Below, piece after piece: positions 1 through 7,139 of a stretch of 64,000 bases of DNA (position 1 is the stretch's first letter; each line of letters starts with the position of its first letter). The position numbers and the translations under genes are program-made. The stretch is taken from positions 219,360-283,359 of the forward strand of contig NZ_QAAD01000005.1 of the NCBI RefSeq assembly GCF_003046625.1, written 5' to 3'. The notes beneath the pieces are model-generated. The model was not told the origin of the DNA, did no database searches, and worked only from the letters and a program-made list of their open reading frames with translations. Source of the DNA: Mangrovibacterium marinum (lineage in GTDB: Bacteria > Bacteroidota > Bacteroidia > Bacteroidales > Prolixibacteraceae).

Positions 1-1
1 C

Positions 2-373
2 ACCAACGACAATGCGGATGATGAAGAGTGCAAATACTGGAATTGTTTTTACCGGCTCGAGGCTATTGTTTATTTGCAACAGTTGGTTGATGCAACGATG
101 AAGGATAAAGTATTTAAGCAAGTTCAGGCACCTGTCTTCCTGGGGTACTATTATCAGGATGAAGAGCAGCAGGATCCGGTGGTTCGTGTTGATGCTGCCT
201 TACGGATGTTCGACGAACTGGGAACAGCTGCGGAATTGAAACAAAAGCAAGCCTTTGATGCCGGGGCACATGTAATTGGTTGCGGAATGTATTCGAAGGC
301 TCAAAAAGAAGTTGAAGCGGCAGCAATCCGGTTTGGAGAGCAGATTCTGCACATCGAACCGAAAGACAACTGA
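2..373 (+). CDS. Alpha/beta hydrolase, C-terminal part (gene runs off the left edge)
   Basis: The reading frame is open from base 2, so the gene starts outside the window and only about 123 C-terminal residues are visible. The segment around VFLGYYYQDEEQQDPVV followed by AFDAGAHVIG resembles the end of an alpha/beta hydrolase: a beta strand, an acidic residue in the Asp position of the catalytic triad, then the conserved His in GAHVIG. The nucleophile elbow lies upstream and cannot be seen, so substrate and exact class (esterase, lipase or peptidase) are open. It faces rimO, leaving about 100 bp between convergent ends. The family call is moderate. Confidence 0.6.
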   Translation, partial: TNDNADDEECKYWNCFYRLEAIVYLQQLVDATMKDKVFKQVQAPVFLGYYYQDEEQQDPVVRVDAALRMFDELGTAAELKQKQAFDAGAHVIGCGMYSKAQKEVEAAAIRFGEQILHIEPKDN

Positions 374-481
374 TGCTGGGCCAGAACATCGTGCTCGTTG
401 TCAGCCGAAACAATCGGTATAAAACAGAAACGGCAAGACCCAAAGAGCTTTGCCGTTTTCTGAAAAAGGGGGAAGTTTCCC

Positions 482-1777
482 TTATATTTTTGTAGCAAAC
501 AGATCAAATTCCGTTGCATCGTTTATCTTCACTGAGTAGAAGTTACCAACCTGAATGTCATTACATTTATCGATCAGCACCTCACAATCTACTTCAGGTG
601 AATCATACTCCGTGCGTGCAACAAAATAATCCTCTTCTTCGCGATCAACCAACACGCGCAACTCTTTACCAATTTGCTGCTGGCTAAAACGAGCCGAAAT
701 GGCTTGCTGCATTTCCATCAGTTCATCGGCGCGGGCTTCTTTTACCTCCTGCGGAATGTCGTCTTTGTACATTTTGAAGGCATAAGTATCGTCCTCGCTC
801 GAATAAGCAAAAACGCCCATTCGTTCAAACGGATATTCCTGAACGAAAGCTTTCAGCTCCTGGAAATCCTCATCGGTTTCGCCGGGGTGACCAACCAAAA
901 AGGTGGTTCGCAAGGCGATTCCAGGCACCTCTTCGCGAATTTTATCAATCAACTGAATCGTTTCTTCTTTATTGATTTTGCGACGCATCATTCCCAACAT
1001 TTTATCGGTAATGTGCTGCAAAGGAATGTCCAGGTATTTAGCCACGTTTTTGCGCTCGCGCATCACGCGCAGCACGTCCATCGGGAATTTCGACGGATAT
1101 GTATAATGCAGGCGTATCCACTCCAGCCCTTCAACATCCGCCAGCCGGTCAATCAGTTCAGCCAGCTTGCTCTCGCCGTAGCGGTCGATTCCGTAATACG
1201 ACAAATCCTGTGCAATAACTAAAAGTTCTTTTACGCCATTGTCAGCCAGCTCTTTGGCTTCCTGGACCAAACTTTCCATGTCGCGCGACTTATGGTTGCC
1301 GGTAAACTGCGGAATAGCACAGAATGAGCAATGACGGTTACAACCTTCGCTAATCTTCAGGTAAGCAAAATGTGCCGGTGTGGTTTTTACCCGATGATAC
1401 ATTTTTTGCTCGTAGAAGTTCGCGTTCAGATCTTTAATGATTTCCTTGAAGTCGAACTTACCGTAAAACTTATCTACTTCCGGAATTTCCTTGGTTAAAT
1501 CGTCCTTGTACCTTGCCGACAAGCAGCCCATTACCAATAGTTTATCCAACTTCCCGGCTTTGCGGGCGTCTGCAAAATTCAGGATGGTATTGACCGATTC
1601 TTCCTTCGCATCGGCAATGAAACCGCAGGTGTTCAAAATAACGATATTGGCATCATCCTCCTCCGAATCATGCACTACCTTAAAGCCATTCAGATCCAAC
1701 TGATTCAGCAACATTTCCGAATCAACCAGGTTTTTCGAACAGCCCAGTGTCATGATGTTTACTTTTCCTCTCTTCAT
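482..1777 (-). CDS. rimO: Ribosomal protein S12 methylthiotransferase RimO
   Basis: Radical SAM enzyme that adds a beta-methylthio group to the conserved Asp of ribosomal protein S12. The 431 residues match the usual length. The N-terminal MTTase domain carries three Cys that bind the auxiliary cluster (MTLGCSKN, NTCGF, VMGCLSARY). The radical SAM motif CxxxCxxC is seen in GCNRHCSFCAIP near residue 143, and a TRAM-like RNA-binding domain ends the protein. The start ATG at 1777 opens directly into the conserved VNIMTLGCSKN stretch. It lies 163 bp downstream of ftsY on the same strand, the usual Bacteroidota order. Confidence 0.95.
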   Translation of the reverse strand: MKRGKVNIMTLGCSKNLVDSEMLLNQLDLNGFKVVHDSEEDDANIVILNTCGFIADAKEESVNTILNFADARKAGKLDKLLVMGCLSARYKDDLTKEIPEVDKFYGKFDFKEIIKDLNANFYEQKMYHRVKTTPAHFAYLKISEGCNRHCSFCAIPQFTGNHKSRDMESLVQEAKELADNGVKELLVIAQDLSYYGIDRYGESKLAELIDRLADVEGLEWIRLHYTYPSKFPMDVLRVMRERKNVAKYLDIPLQHITDKMLGMMRRKINKEETIQLIDKIREEVPGIALRTTFLVGHPGETDEDFQELKAFVQEYPFERMGVFAYSSEDDTYAFKMYKDDIPQEVKEARADELMEMQQAISARFSQQQIGKELRVLVDREEEDYFVARTEYDSPEVDCEVLIDKCNDIQVGNFYSVKINDATEFDLFATKI

Positions 1778-1940
1778 ATTTTAATGTCAAATTTTTATCG
1801 TCCTCTACAACAATCAAAATCAGCTCTGGTTTTCAAAGCTGATCATCACCATGCGCATACCCGGCATCTGCTCCGGACTCACACGCACATTTAAACGGGG
1901 TGTTGGGGCGATTTTATCGGATGGTTGATTTTGGGGGCAA

Positions 1941-2891
1941 TTATGAGAAAAGCGAATCGACAAATTCAACGCGGTTGAAGATCTGCAAATCCTCCATCTT
2001 TTCTCCGATGCCAATATATTTTACCGGAATCTTAAATTGATCACTGATACCAATCACAACACCACCTTTCGCTGTTCCGTCGAGTTTGGTCAGGGCCAGG
2101 GCGGTAACTTCGGTAGCCAGGGTAAATTGCTTGGCTTGTTCAAAGGCATTTTGGCCGGTAGAGCCGTCGAGCACCAGCAGAACTTCGTCAGGAGCGCCGG
2201 GAACAACCTTTTGCATCACTTTTTTGATCTTCGAAAGCTCGTTCATCAGGTTGATTTTATTGTGCAAACGGCCGGCCGTATCAATAATCACCACATCGGC
2301 TCCCTGGGCTTTGGCCGACTTCAGTGTATCGAAAGCAACCGATGCCGGATCGGAGCCCATATCCTGACGTACAATAGGCACATCAACACGTTTCGCCCAC
2401 ACCTCCAGCTGATCGATGGCAGCTGCACGGAAGGTGTCGGCAGCACCCAAAATAACCTTCTTGCCGGCTTTTTTGAAGTTGTATGCCAGCTTGCCAATGG
2501 TGGTTGTTTTGCCCACACCATTTACACCGACAACCATTATCACATAAGGCTCGTTGCTTTGTGGCAGCTCAAAGTCGGAAACGTCCACTGTATTATTTTC
2601 TTCCAGCAAAGCCGCAATTTCTTCTTTCAAAATGCGGTTCAACTCCGAAACTCCCAGATATTTATCGCGATCAACACGCTCCTCAATCCGGCGAATAATT
2701 TTCAGGGTTGTGTCAACACCAACATCCGAAGTAATCAGCACTTCTTCCAGGTTATCCAAAACCTCGTCGTCAACCTTTGATTTACCAACAACGGCACGAC
2801 TTAGCTTCTGAAATACACTTTCTTTGGTTTTCGCCAAACCCTGATCGAGGCTTTCTTTTTTTGCCTTAGAAAATAATCCGAAAAGACCCAT
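1941..2891 (-). CDS. ftsY: Signal recognition particle receptor FtsY
   Basis: SRP receptor GTPase that docks ribosome-nascent chain-SRP complexes at the inner membrane. At 316 residues it is the short Bacteroidota form with an NG core and almost no acidic A domain. Visible motifs are the P-loop GVNGVGKTTTIGKL (about residue 122), DTFRAAAIDQL, DTAGRLHNK, and TKLDGTAKGGV for guanine recognition. In related genomes it directly follows rpmB-rpmG-DUF4295. Here about 3 kb with a repressor and two opposite-strand genes lie between them, so it probably uses its own promoter in the 96-bp gap before the repressor gene, or reads through from it. Confidence 0.95.
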   Translation of the reverse strand: MGLFGLFSKAKKESLDQGLAKTKESVFQKLSRAVVGKSKVDDEVLDNLEEVLITSDVGVDTTLKIIRRIEERVDRDKYLGVSELNRILKEEIAALLEENNTVDVSDFELPQSNEPYVIMVVGVNGVGKTTTIGKLAYNFKKAGKKVILGAADTFRAAAIDQLEVWAKRVDVPIVRQDMGSDPASVAFDTLKSAKAQGADVVIIDTAGRLHNKINLMNELSKIKKVMQKVVPGAPDEVLLVLDGSTGQNAFEQAKQFTLATEVTALALTKLDGTAKGGVVIGISDQFKIPVKYIGIGEKMEDLQIFNRVEFVDSLFS

Positions 2892-2987
2892 ATTTTACGT
2901 TTGTTTTGAAGGCGCCAATTTACAAAATTATGCCGAATAACAGGAAGGAAATTAACGCTTAAGCTAAGTTTTTGATTTTAAAATCAA

Positions 2988-3755
2988 TCAGCCATTGCCG
3001 AGGCGGCGAATTTCGTTTTTCATTTCCGCTAAAATATCCGAAAGCCGGCTTATCTCGAGGTGATTAGCCCGAGGTAAATTGAAGCTCAACACCCCGTCGG
3101 CCTTCCAGATCTCGAGCACAGTATTCATTTCAACCTGGTAGGCTTCATAGTCGGGATTATCCGACTTCAGCAACAACCGACCCTCTTCCTGATGATAAAT
3201 TCGCTTGTAGACCAGTCCTTCGTCGCGGGTTATCAGCACATAAGTTTGGCCATCTTTCATGTCGGCAATCGACTCAACAAACTCGCAAAATACATAAGAA
3301 CCGTCCTGCACAGGCAGCATACTATCCCCTTTTAGTTGAAATACCCGGTAGGTTTTTCCGCGCGAAAGTTCCGGAACAGGCATGTTGAAGGCCGGTAGCT
3401 GCTCCATGTATTCGGGGTCGGCGTAGCCATTCAGATAGCCTGCTGAAGCCCTGGCCGGAACAAGCGAGATCATTTCCTCGTTTGCTGAATCCACAACGAC
3501 CGAAAGAATCCTCAAGCTCGTATCCTGCGTGCCCTTCGCACTGTTTCTTACGCTTAAATCAGTACTGATCAACTGATCGAGACTCAATTCGAAAGTTGCT
3601 GCCATTTGCTGCAACATCGCAATTTTCGGACTGGCTCTTCCCTCTTCATAAGCGCCAATATGCGACCGTTTCAGGCCCAACTTGCTTGCCAGATCCTGCT
3701 GCGTAAGACCATGCTCGCGACGCAAAAATTTAAGGTTGACCGGGAGATAATTCAT
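2988..3755 (-). CDS. LexA-like regulator: XRE helix-turn-helix plus S24 peptidase domain
   Basis: 255 residues. Residues 5-62 form an XRE/Cro-type HTH (NLKFLRREHGLTQQDLASKLG). Residues 100-225 match an S24/LexA self-cleavage domain: candidate Ala105-Gly106 cleavage site in ASAGYLNGY, nucleophile Ser145 in KGDSMLP and Lys184 in LVYKRI. The spacing is close to that in E. coli LexA (84/85, 119, 156). The C-terminus is a short helix. The gene is divergent from the radical SAM gene. A candidate operator sits 3 bp upstream of its ATG and three more lie across and beyond the shared promoter, which argues for autoregulation and damage-relieved repression. No phage genes surround it, so a chromosomal SOS-like role is preferred over a prophage CI role. 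DNA damage as the inducer is inferred. Confidence 0.85.
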   Translation of the reverse strand: MNYLPVNLKFLRREHGLTQQDLASKLGLKRSHIGAYEEGRASPKIAMLQQMAATFELSLDQLISTDLSVRNSAKGTQDTSLRILSVVVDSANEEMISLVPARASAGYLNGYADPEYMEQLPAFNMPVPELSRGKTYRVFQLKGDSMLPVQDGSYVFCEFVESIADMKDGQTYVLITRDEGLVYKRIYHQEEGRLLLKSDNPDYEAYQVEMNTVLEIWKADGVLSFNLPRANHLEISRLSDILAEMKNEIRRLGNG

Positions 3756-3758
3756 AGC

Positions 3759-3773
3759 GCTAATATTTTTAGT
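3759..3773. promoter_or_regulatory. Candidate operator O1, GCTAA-N5-TTAGT
   Basis: GCTAATATTTTTAGT is a one-mismatch copy of the dyad GCTAA-N5-TTAGC. It ends 3 bp before the repressor start codon on the minus strand, over the ribosome-binding region, which suits autorepression. Confidence 0.6.
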
Positions 3774-3790
3774 TCACCTCTTCTTTTTTT

Positions 3791-3805
3791 GCTAAACATA
3801 TTAGC
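3791..3805. promoter_or_regulatory. Candidate operator O2, perfect GCTAA-N5-TTAGC dyad
   Basis: GCTAAACATATTAGC has perfect 5-bp arms around a 5-bp centre. It lies in the middle of the divergent promoter region, 32 bp (about three helical turns) from O1 and 18 bp from O3. Confidence 0.7.
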
Positions 3806-3808
3806 CAT

Positions 3809-3823
3809 GCTAAAATATTTAGT
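3809..3823. promoter_or_regulatory. Candidate operator O3, GCTAA-N5-TTAGT
   Basis: GCTAAAATATTTAGT differs from the perfect dyad by one arm base. It is immediately upstream of TATTTTCG (3822-3829), a possible -7 box for the radical SAM gene, so binding here would block that promoter. Confidence 0.6.
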
Positions 3824-3871
3824 ATTTTCGAGGCGGATTTTTCAAATTCAATACGGTAAAAATAGCGCAAA

Positions 3872-5179
3872 ATGAATAAATCGGTTCTTGACAAGCTAAA
3901 AATATTAGCAGATGCTGCTAAATATGACGTATCCTGTGCATCGAGCGGCAACAAACGAACGAATGCCGGAGGGATTGGCAGTGCTTCGGCAGCAGGAATC
4001 TGCCACAGCTTTACCGACGACGGTCGGTGTGTTAGCCTACTCAAAATTCTGATGACCAACCACTGCATTTACGACTGCGCCTACTGCATCAACCGACGAA
4101 CAAACGATCGCCCCCGAGCCACCATGACCGTACAGGAAGTTATTGATCTGACAATCGGATTTTACCGGCGAAATTATATTGAGGGGCTTTTTCTAAGCTC
4201 CGGAATCATCAAGAATGCAGACTACACGATGGAGCGGTTAATGCTTGTGGCGCAGAAGTTGCGAACGGAAGAGCACTACAGTGGCTACATTCACCTGAAA
4301 GCAATTCCGGGTTCCGATCCGGAGTTGATCAGGCAAGCCGGGCTCTTCGCCGACCGGCTGAGTGTGAATATTGAAATCCCAACTGAACGGCAGTTGCAAC
4401 GACTGGCTCCTGAAAAAGATTTCAATTCGGTACTGCACCCCATGAATCAAATTCGGAATGAGATTCAACTTTATAAAGAGGAACGAAAGAAATACCGCCA
4501 TACCGAGCGTTTCAGCCCCGCCGGGCAAAGCACTCAGCTAATTGTAGGTGCCACACCCGAGAGCGACCGGCAAATTCTTTCGCTGGCATCGGGCTTATAC
4601 AATCAGCAGTCCTTAAAGCGGGTGTATTATTCGGGCTACTTGCCGGTTAATGAATACGACAAGCGACTCCCCGCCTTAAAGACACCTCCGCTGGTTCGTG
4701 AGAACCGCTTGTATCAAAGCGATTGGCTGATGCGTTTTTATCACTTTCGGGCCGACGAAATCCTCTCGCCGGAGCAACCGTTTCTGGATTTGGAAATCGA
4801 TCCGAAATTGGCTTATGCTATTCGAAATCTGCACTTGTTCCCAATCGACATCAACCGGGCCGACTACGAAATGATATTGCGTGTGCCGGGCATTGGCGTG
4901 CAGTCGGCCCGAATGATTGTCGATGCACGACGTTTCCGCCGACTGAACAGCCTTCACCTGAAAAAAATTGGCGTTGTTATGAAGCGTGCGCAATATTTTA
5001 TTACATGCAACGAACTGCCTGCACGCCATCGCGACTGGGACCCGACTATTCTGCGCACTCATCTTATCCACGAGAGCAAAACGAAACACCGCAAGGCCGA
5101 CAACAGCCAGCTAAGCTTGTTTCATTGGCCGGAGCCGGTAGAAACGGCATCGCAACTATCATTTCATTATAAGCATTAA
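3872..5179 (+). CDS. Putative DNA modification/repair radical SAM protein (rSAM_link_UDG type)
   Basis: 435 residues. The radical SAM cluster motif is CIYDCAYC (about residue 69), preceded by a CASSGNKRTNAGG stretch typical of this family. Near residues 325-385 a helix-hairpin-helix is visible (ILRVPGIGVQSARMIVDARR), a common non-specific DNA-binding element. The family is conserved and usually paired with a DUF4130 or uracil-DNA-glycosylase-like partner. Its reaction is not known to me; a DNA metabolism role rests on the HhH and the partner. The partner begins 3 nt after the stop, so the two are surely co-transcribed. Divergent from the S24 repressor; a perfect operator copy overlaps codons 8-13. 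Confidence 0.85.
   Translation: MNKSVLDKLKILADAAKYDVSCASSGNKRTNAGGIGSASAAGICHSFTDDGRCVSLLKILMTNHCIYDCAYCINRRTNDRPRATMTVQEVIDLTIGFYRRNYIEGLFLSSGIIKNADYTMERLMLVAQKLRTEEHYSGYIHLKAIPGSDPELIRQAGLFADRLSVNIEIPTERQLQRLAPEKDFNSVLHPMNQIRNEIQLYKEERKKYRHTERFSPAGQSTQLIVGATPESDRQILSLASGLYNQQSLKRVYYSGYLPVNEYDKRLPALKTPPLVRENRLYQSDWLMRFYHFRADEILSPEQPFLDLEIDPKLAYAIRNLHLFPIDINRADYEMILRVPGIGVQSARMIVDARRFRRLNSLHLKKIGVVMKRAQYFITCNELPARHRDWDPTILRTHLIHESKTKHRKADNSQLSLFHWPEPVETASQLSFHYKH
3895..3909. promoter_or_regulatory. Candidate operator O4 inside the start of the radical SAM gene
   Basis: GCTAAAAATATTAGC is a perfect copy of the dyad placed 24-38 nt into the coding region. A site downstream of the start could act as a roadblock or support looping with O1-O3. 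Confidence 0.65.
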
Positions 5180-5182
5180 ACA

Positions 5183-5947
5183 ATGGCAATTATTTTATAC
5201 GACGGGACGTTTGCTGGTTTTTTGACCGTAGTTTTTGAATGTTATGCACAAAAGCTTGAGCCAACAACAATTTGCAAAGAAGATGCTTTTCAGGGGAGTT
5301 TATTTTCGGAGCGGTTACTGATTGACACCGATATGATAAAGTCGAAACGGGTTTGGGATGGGCTCCAGAAAAAGCTTCATCCCCGAAACCGGGAGCTGCC
5401 CATGCTGGCTTTTCTTTCGGAGGACGAAGGCATTGAAATGCGCCTCTTCCGGTTCCTGAAGCGAGTTTTTGGGGCGCAGAAGCGCATCGATACGGACTAT
5501 GCAGATGCCGATGTGCTGGCGCTTAAAAAAATTGAGCGGCTTGTGCAGAAGGAGGCTATGCGAGTATTGCAGTTTGTGCGGTTTCAGCAAACGCGCGATG
5601 ATGTTTACTTTGCGCCAATCGAGCCGCAATTTGATGTGCTGCCTTATGCCATTAAGCACTTTCGGGAACGTTTTGCCGATCAAAAATGGCTGATTTACGA
5701 CTTAAAGCGGGATTACGGCTTCTTCTACAATCTGGAAAATGTATCAGAAATTACACTGAGTGAAAAAAGCTTTTCGACTTATGATGGCAAACTTTCCGAA
5801 AGTCTGATCCAAGAGGAGGAAGCCAGCTATCAGGCGCTGTGGAAGAACTACTTTACACACATCAATATTGAGGAACGGAAAAATTCGAAGCTGCAACGCC
5901 AGCAGATGCCCCGGCGGTATTGGAAATTCCTTCCCGAGAAACACTAG
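5183..5947 (+). CDS. DUF4130 protein, partner of the radical SAM protein
   Basis: 254 residues, beginning MAIILYDGTFAGFLTVVFECY, the signature start of the DUF4130 'probable DNA metabolism' family. The C-terminus carries the conserved PRRYWKFLPEKH ending. In some bacteria this domain is fused to a uracil-DNA glycosylase-like domain; here it is stand-alone, ending right after the DUF4130 part. Activity is unproven. The 3-nt gap to the upstream gene and their strict genomic pairing imply a shared job, probably processing of damaged or modified DNA. It is convergent with the DUF4295-rpmG-rpmB operon; the terminator between them serves the minus strand. Confidence 0.85.
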   Translation: MAIILYDGTFAGFLTVVFECYAQKLEPTTICKEDAFQGSLFSERLLIDTDMIKSKRVWDGLQKKLHPRNRELPMLAFLSEDEGIEMRLFRFLKRVFGAQKRIDTDYADADVLALKKIERLVQKEAMRVLQFVRFQQTRDDVYFAPIEPQFDVLPYAIKHFRERFADQKWLIYDLKRDYGFFYNLENVSEITLSEKSFSTYDGKLSESLIQEEEASYQALWKNYFTHINIEERKNSKLQRQQMPRRYWKFLPEKH

Positions 5948-6026
5948 TGTTCGATCCATCACGGCATCGCGAGCGTCATTGTCTTCCGATGGCTATCTAC
6001 TCCATTAATCGATCGGGGAATAAAAA

Positions 6027-6049
6027 AAGCTCCCACTAAGTGAGAGCTT
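6027..6049 (-). terminator. Intrinsic terminator after the DUF4295 gene
   Basis: Read on the minus strand, AAGCTCTCACT-TA-AGTGGGAGCTT forms a hairpin with one G-U pair and is followed by a T tract. It closes the rpmB-rpmG-DUF4295 operon and separates it from the cassette that lies before ftsY. Confidence 0.75.
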
Positions 6050-6071
6050 TCCTTTTAAAGCAAAGTATATA

Positions 6072-6224
6072 TTACTTCTTAAAATAGTCTTTAACCATTT
6101 CGTTAGGAACGATACCTTCTTGAAATGTGTATGCGCCGGATTTAGATGACTTTGTCATCTTGATTACTTTTGCATAACCTTTACCAGCTCCTTTTTGCAA
6201 TGATGCAACTGCTTTCTTAGCCAT
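6072..6224 (-). CDS. DUF4295 family protein (50 residues)
   Basis: A 50-residue basic protein starting MAKKAVASLQKGAGKGYAKV and ending MVKDYFKK. This small family is almost always found after rpmG in Bacteroidota and is thought to be ribosome-associated, but its role is not established. The start is 7 nt downstream of the rpmG stop and the length equals the family's normal size. About a quarter of the residues are Lys, as in small ribosomal proteins. Confidence 0.9.
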   Translation of the reverse strand: MAKKAVASLQKGAGKGYAKVIKMTKSSKSGAYTFQEGIVPNEMVKDYFKK

Positions 6225-6231
6225 ATCTTAA

Positions 6232-6414
6232 TTATTTAATTTCGCGGTGAACAGTTACTTTTTTCAAGAATGGGTTGTATTTTTTCAACTCCAAACGTTC
6301 TGCTGTATTCTTACGGTTCTTAGTTGTAATATAGCGAGAAGCACCCGGAACTCCGGATTCTTTTTGCTCAGTACATTCCAAGATAACCTGAACTCTATTT
6401 CCTTTTTTTGCCAT
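6232..6414 (-). CDS. rpmG: 50S ribosomal protein L33
   Basis: 60 residues, [18 protein letters not shown], with the typical [23 protein letters not shown] core and VTVHREIK end. It lacks the two CxxC pairs of zinc-binding L33, so it is the zinc-independent form and should not depend on zinc supply. It lies 11 nt after rpmB and 7 nt before DUF4295. Confidence 0.95.
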   Translation of the reverse strand: MAKKGNRVQVILECTEQKESGVPGASRYITTKNRKNTAERLELKKYNPFLKKVTVHREIK

Positions 6415-6425
6415 TTTCTAAGGTG

Positions 6426-6668
6426 TTAAATAGTTTTGATCAAACCTTTTTCCTGAGCATTTTTCAATGCTGCACTCAATCCATTTTTGTTAATGGTACG
6501 CAATCCGGCAGCCGATACAGTCAACGTAACCCAACGATCCTCTTCGGGAAGGTAGAATTTTTTATTGAACAAGTTCGGGTTAAACCGACGTTTGGTCTTT
6601 CTATTCGAGTGAGAAACATTGTTTCCCACCATTGCTTTTTTTCCGGTTATTTGACAAATTCTTGACAT
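6426..6668 (-). CDS. rpmB: 50S ribosomal protein L28
   Basis: 80 residues. It begins [22 protein letters not shown] and continues with the L28 core [20 protein letters not shown]. First gene of the rpmB-rpmG-DUF4295 operon. In most Bacteroidota this operon runs on into ftsY and rimO; here a terminator ends it and the repressor/radical SAM cassette follows. Confidence 0.95.
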   Translation of the reverse strand: MSRICQITGKKAMVGNNVSHSNRKTKRRFNPNLFNKKFYLPEEDRWVTLTVSAAGLRTINKNGLSAALKNAQEKGLIKTI

Positions 6669-6740
6669 TGTCTTTATTTTTTACAGAATCACACACGTTT
6701 TTCAAACAGTTCGCAAAATAAGCGCTTTTTCCTGAAATAA

Positions 6741-7001
6741 TCAAACTGTTACCTTATTTTTTTTCAGCTTTTTTGCAACTATTTCCGAAAGCTGGCTTAT
6801 CAGTGCCTCAATTTGTTGGTAAAAATGCGAAAAATTAGGATGAATAGCATCCGGGGCAACAAATTTTTTGGAAATCCCGTCTTCCGGATTATTGAATTTC
6901 CGGGAGATTGTCAGCACTGAAAAATCAATGTTTAACCAATCCTGCAGCGAGCTATGTTCATCCTGGCGATTGAGGGACTTGAAGACAGCTTTTTTGTGCA
7001 T
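6741..7001 (-). CDS. Hypothetical small protein upstream of rpmB
   Basis: 86 residues with a Lys-rich tail (KKLKKNKVTV), a hydrophilic composition, and no signal peptide or membrane segment. I do not recognise it. A GAGGCG sequence about 10 nt before the ATG could be a ribosome-binding site, although such sites are not usually needed in Bacteroidota. No other frame in this interval is open, which mildly supports coding, but the length is within what chance allows. It would be the first gene before rpmB on the minus strand, 72 bp upstream. Confidence 0.4.
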   Translation of the reverse strand: MHKKAVFKSLNRQDEHSSLQDWLNIDFSVLTISRKFNNPEDGISKKFVAPDAIHPNFSHFYQQIEALISQLSEIVAKKLKKNKVTV

Positions 7002-7139
7002 TGAAAAGCGCCTCAGTTCGACTGCTTTTAAATATGTTTTAGGCTATTTTACGTCTACCACGAATACGCTATTTTAGTGAAAGACAGTCTTCCCTAGCCG
7101 TTTGCTTTTATGGAAGGTTAAAACAACACATTTTCGGGG

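Noticed and set aside
2988..3755. S24-type repressor as part of a prophage
   Set aside because: No integrase, structural or lysis genes are near, and the divergent partner genes are chromosomal DNA-metabolism families.
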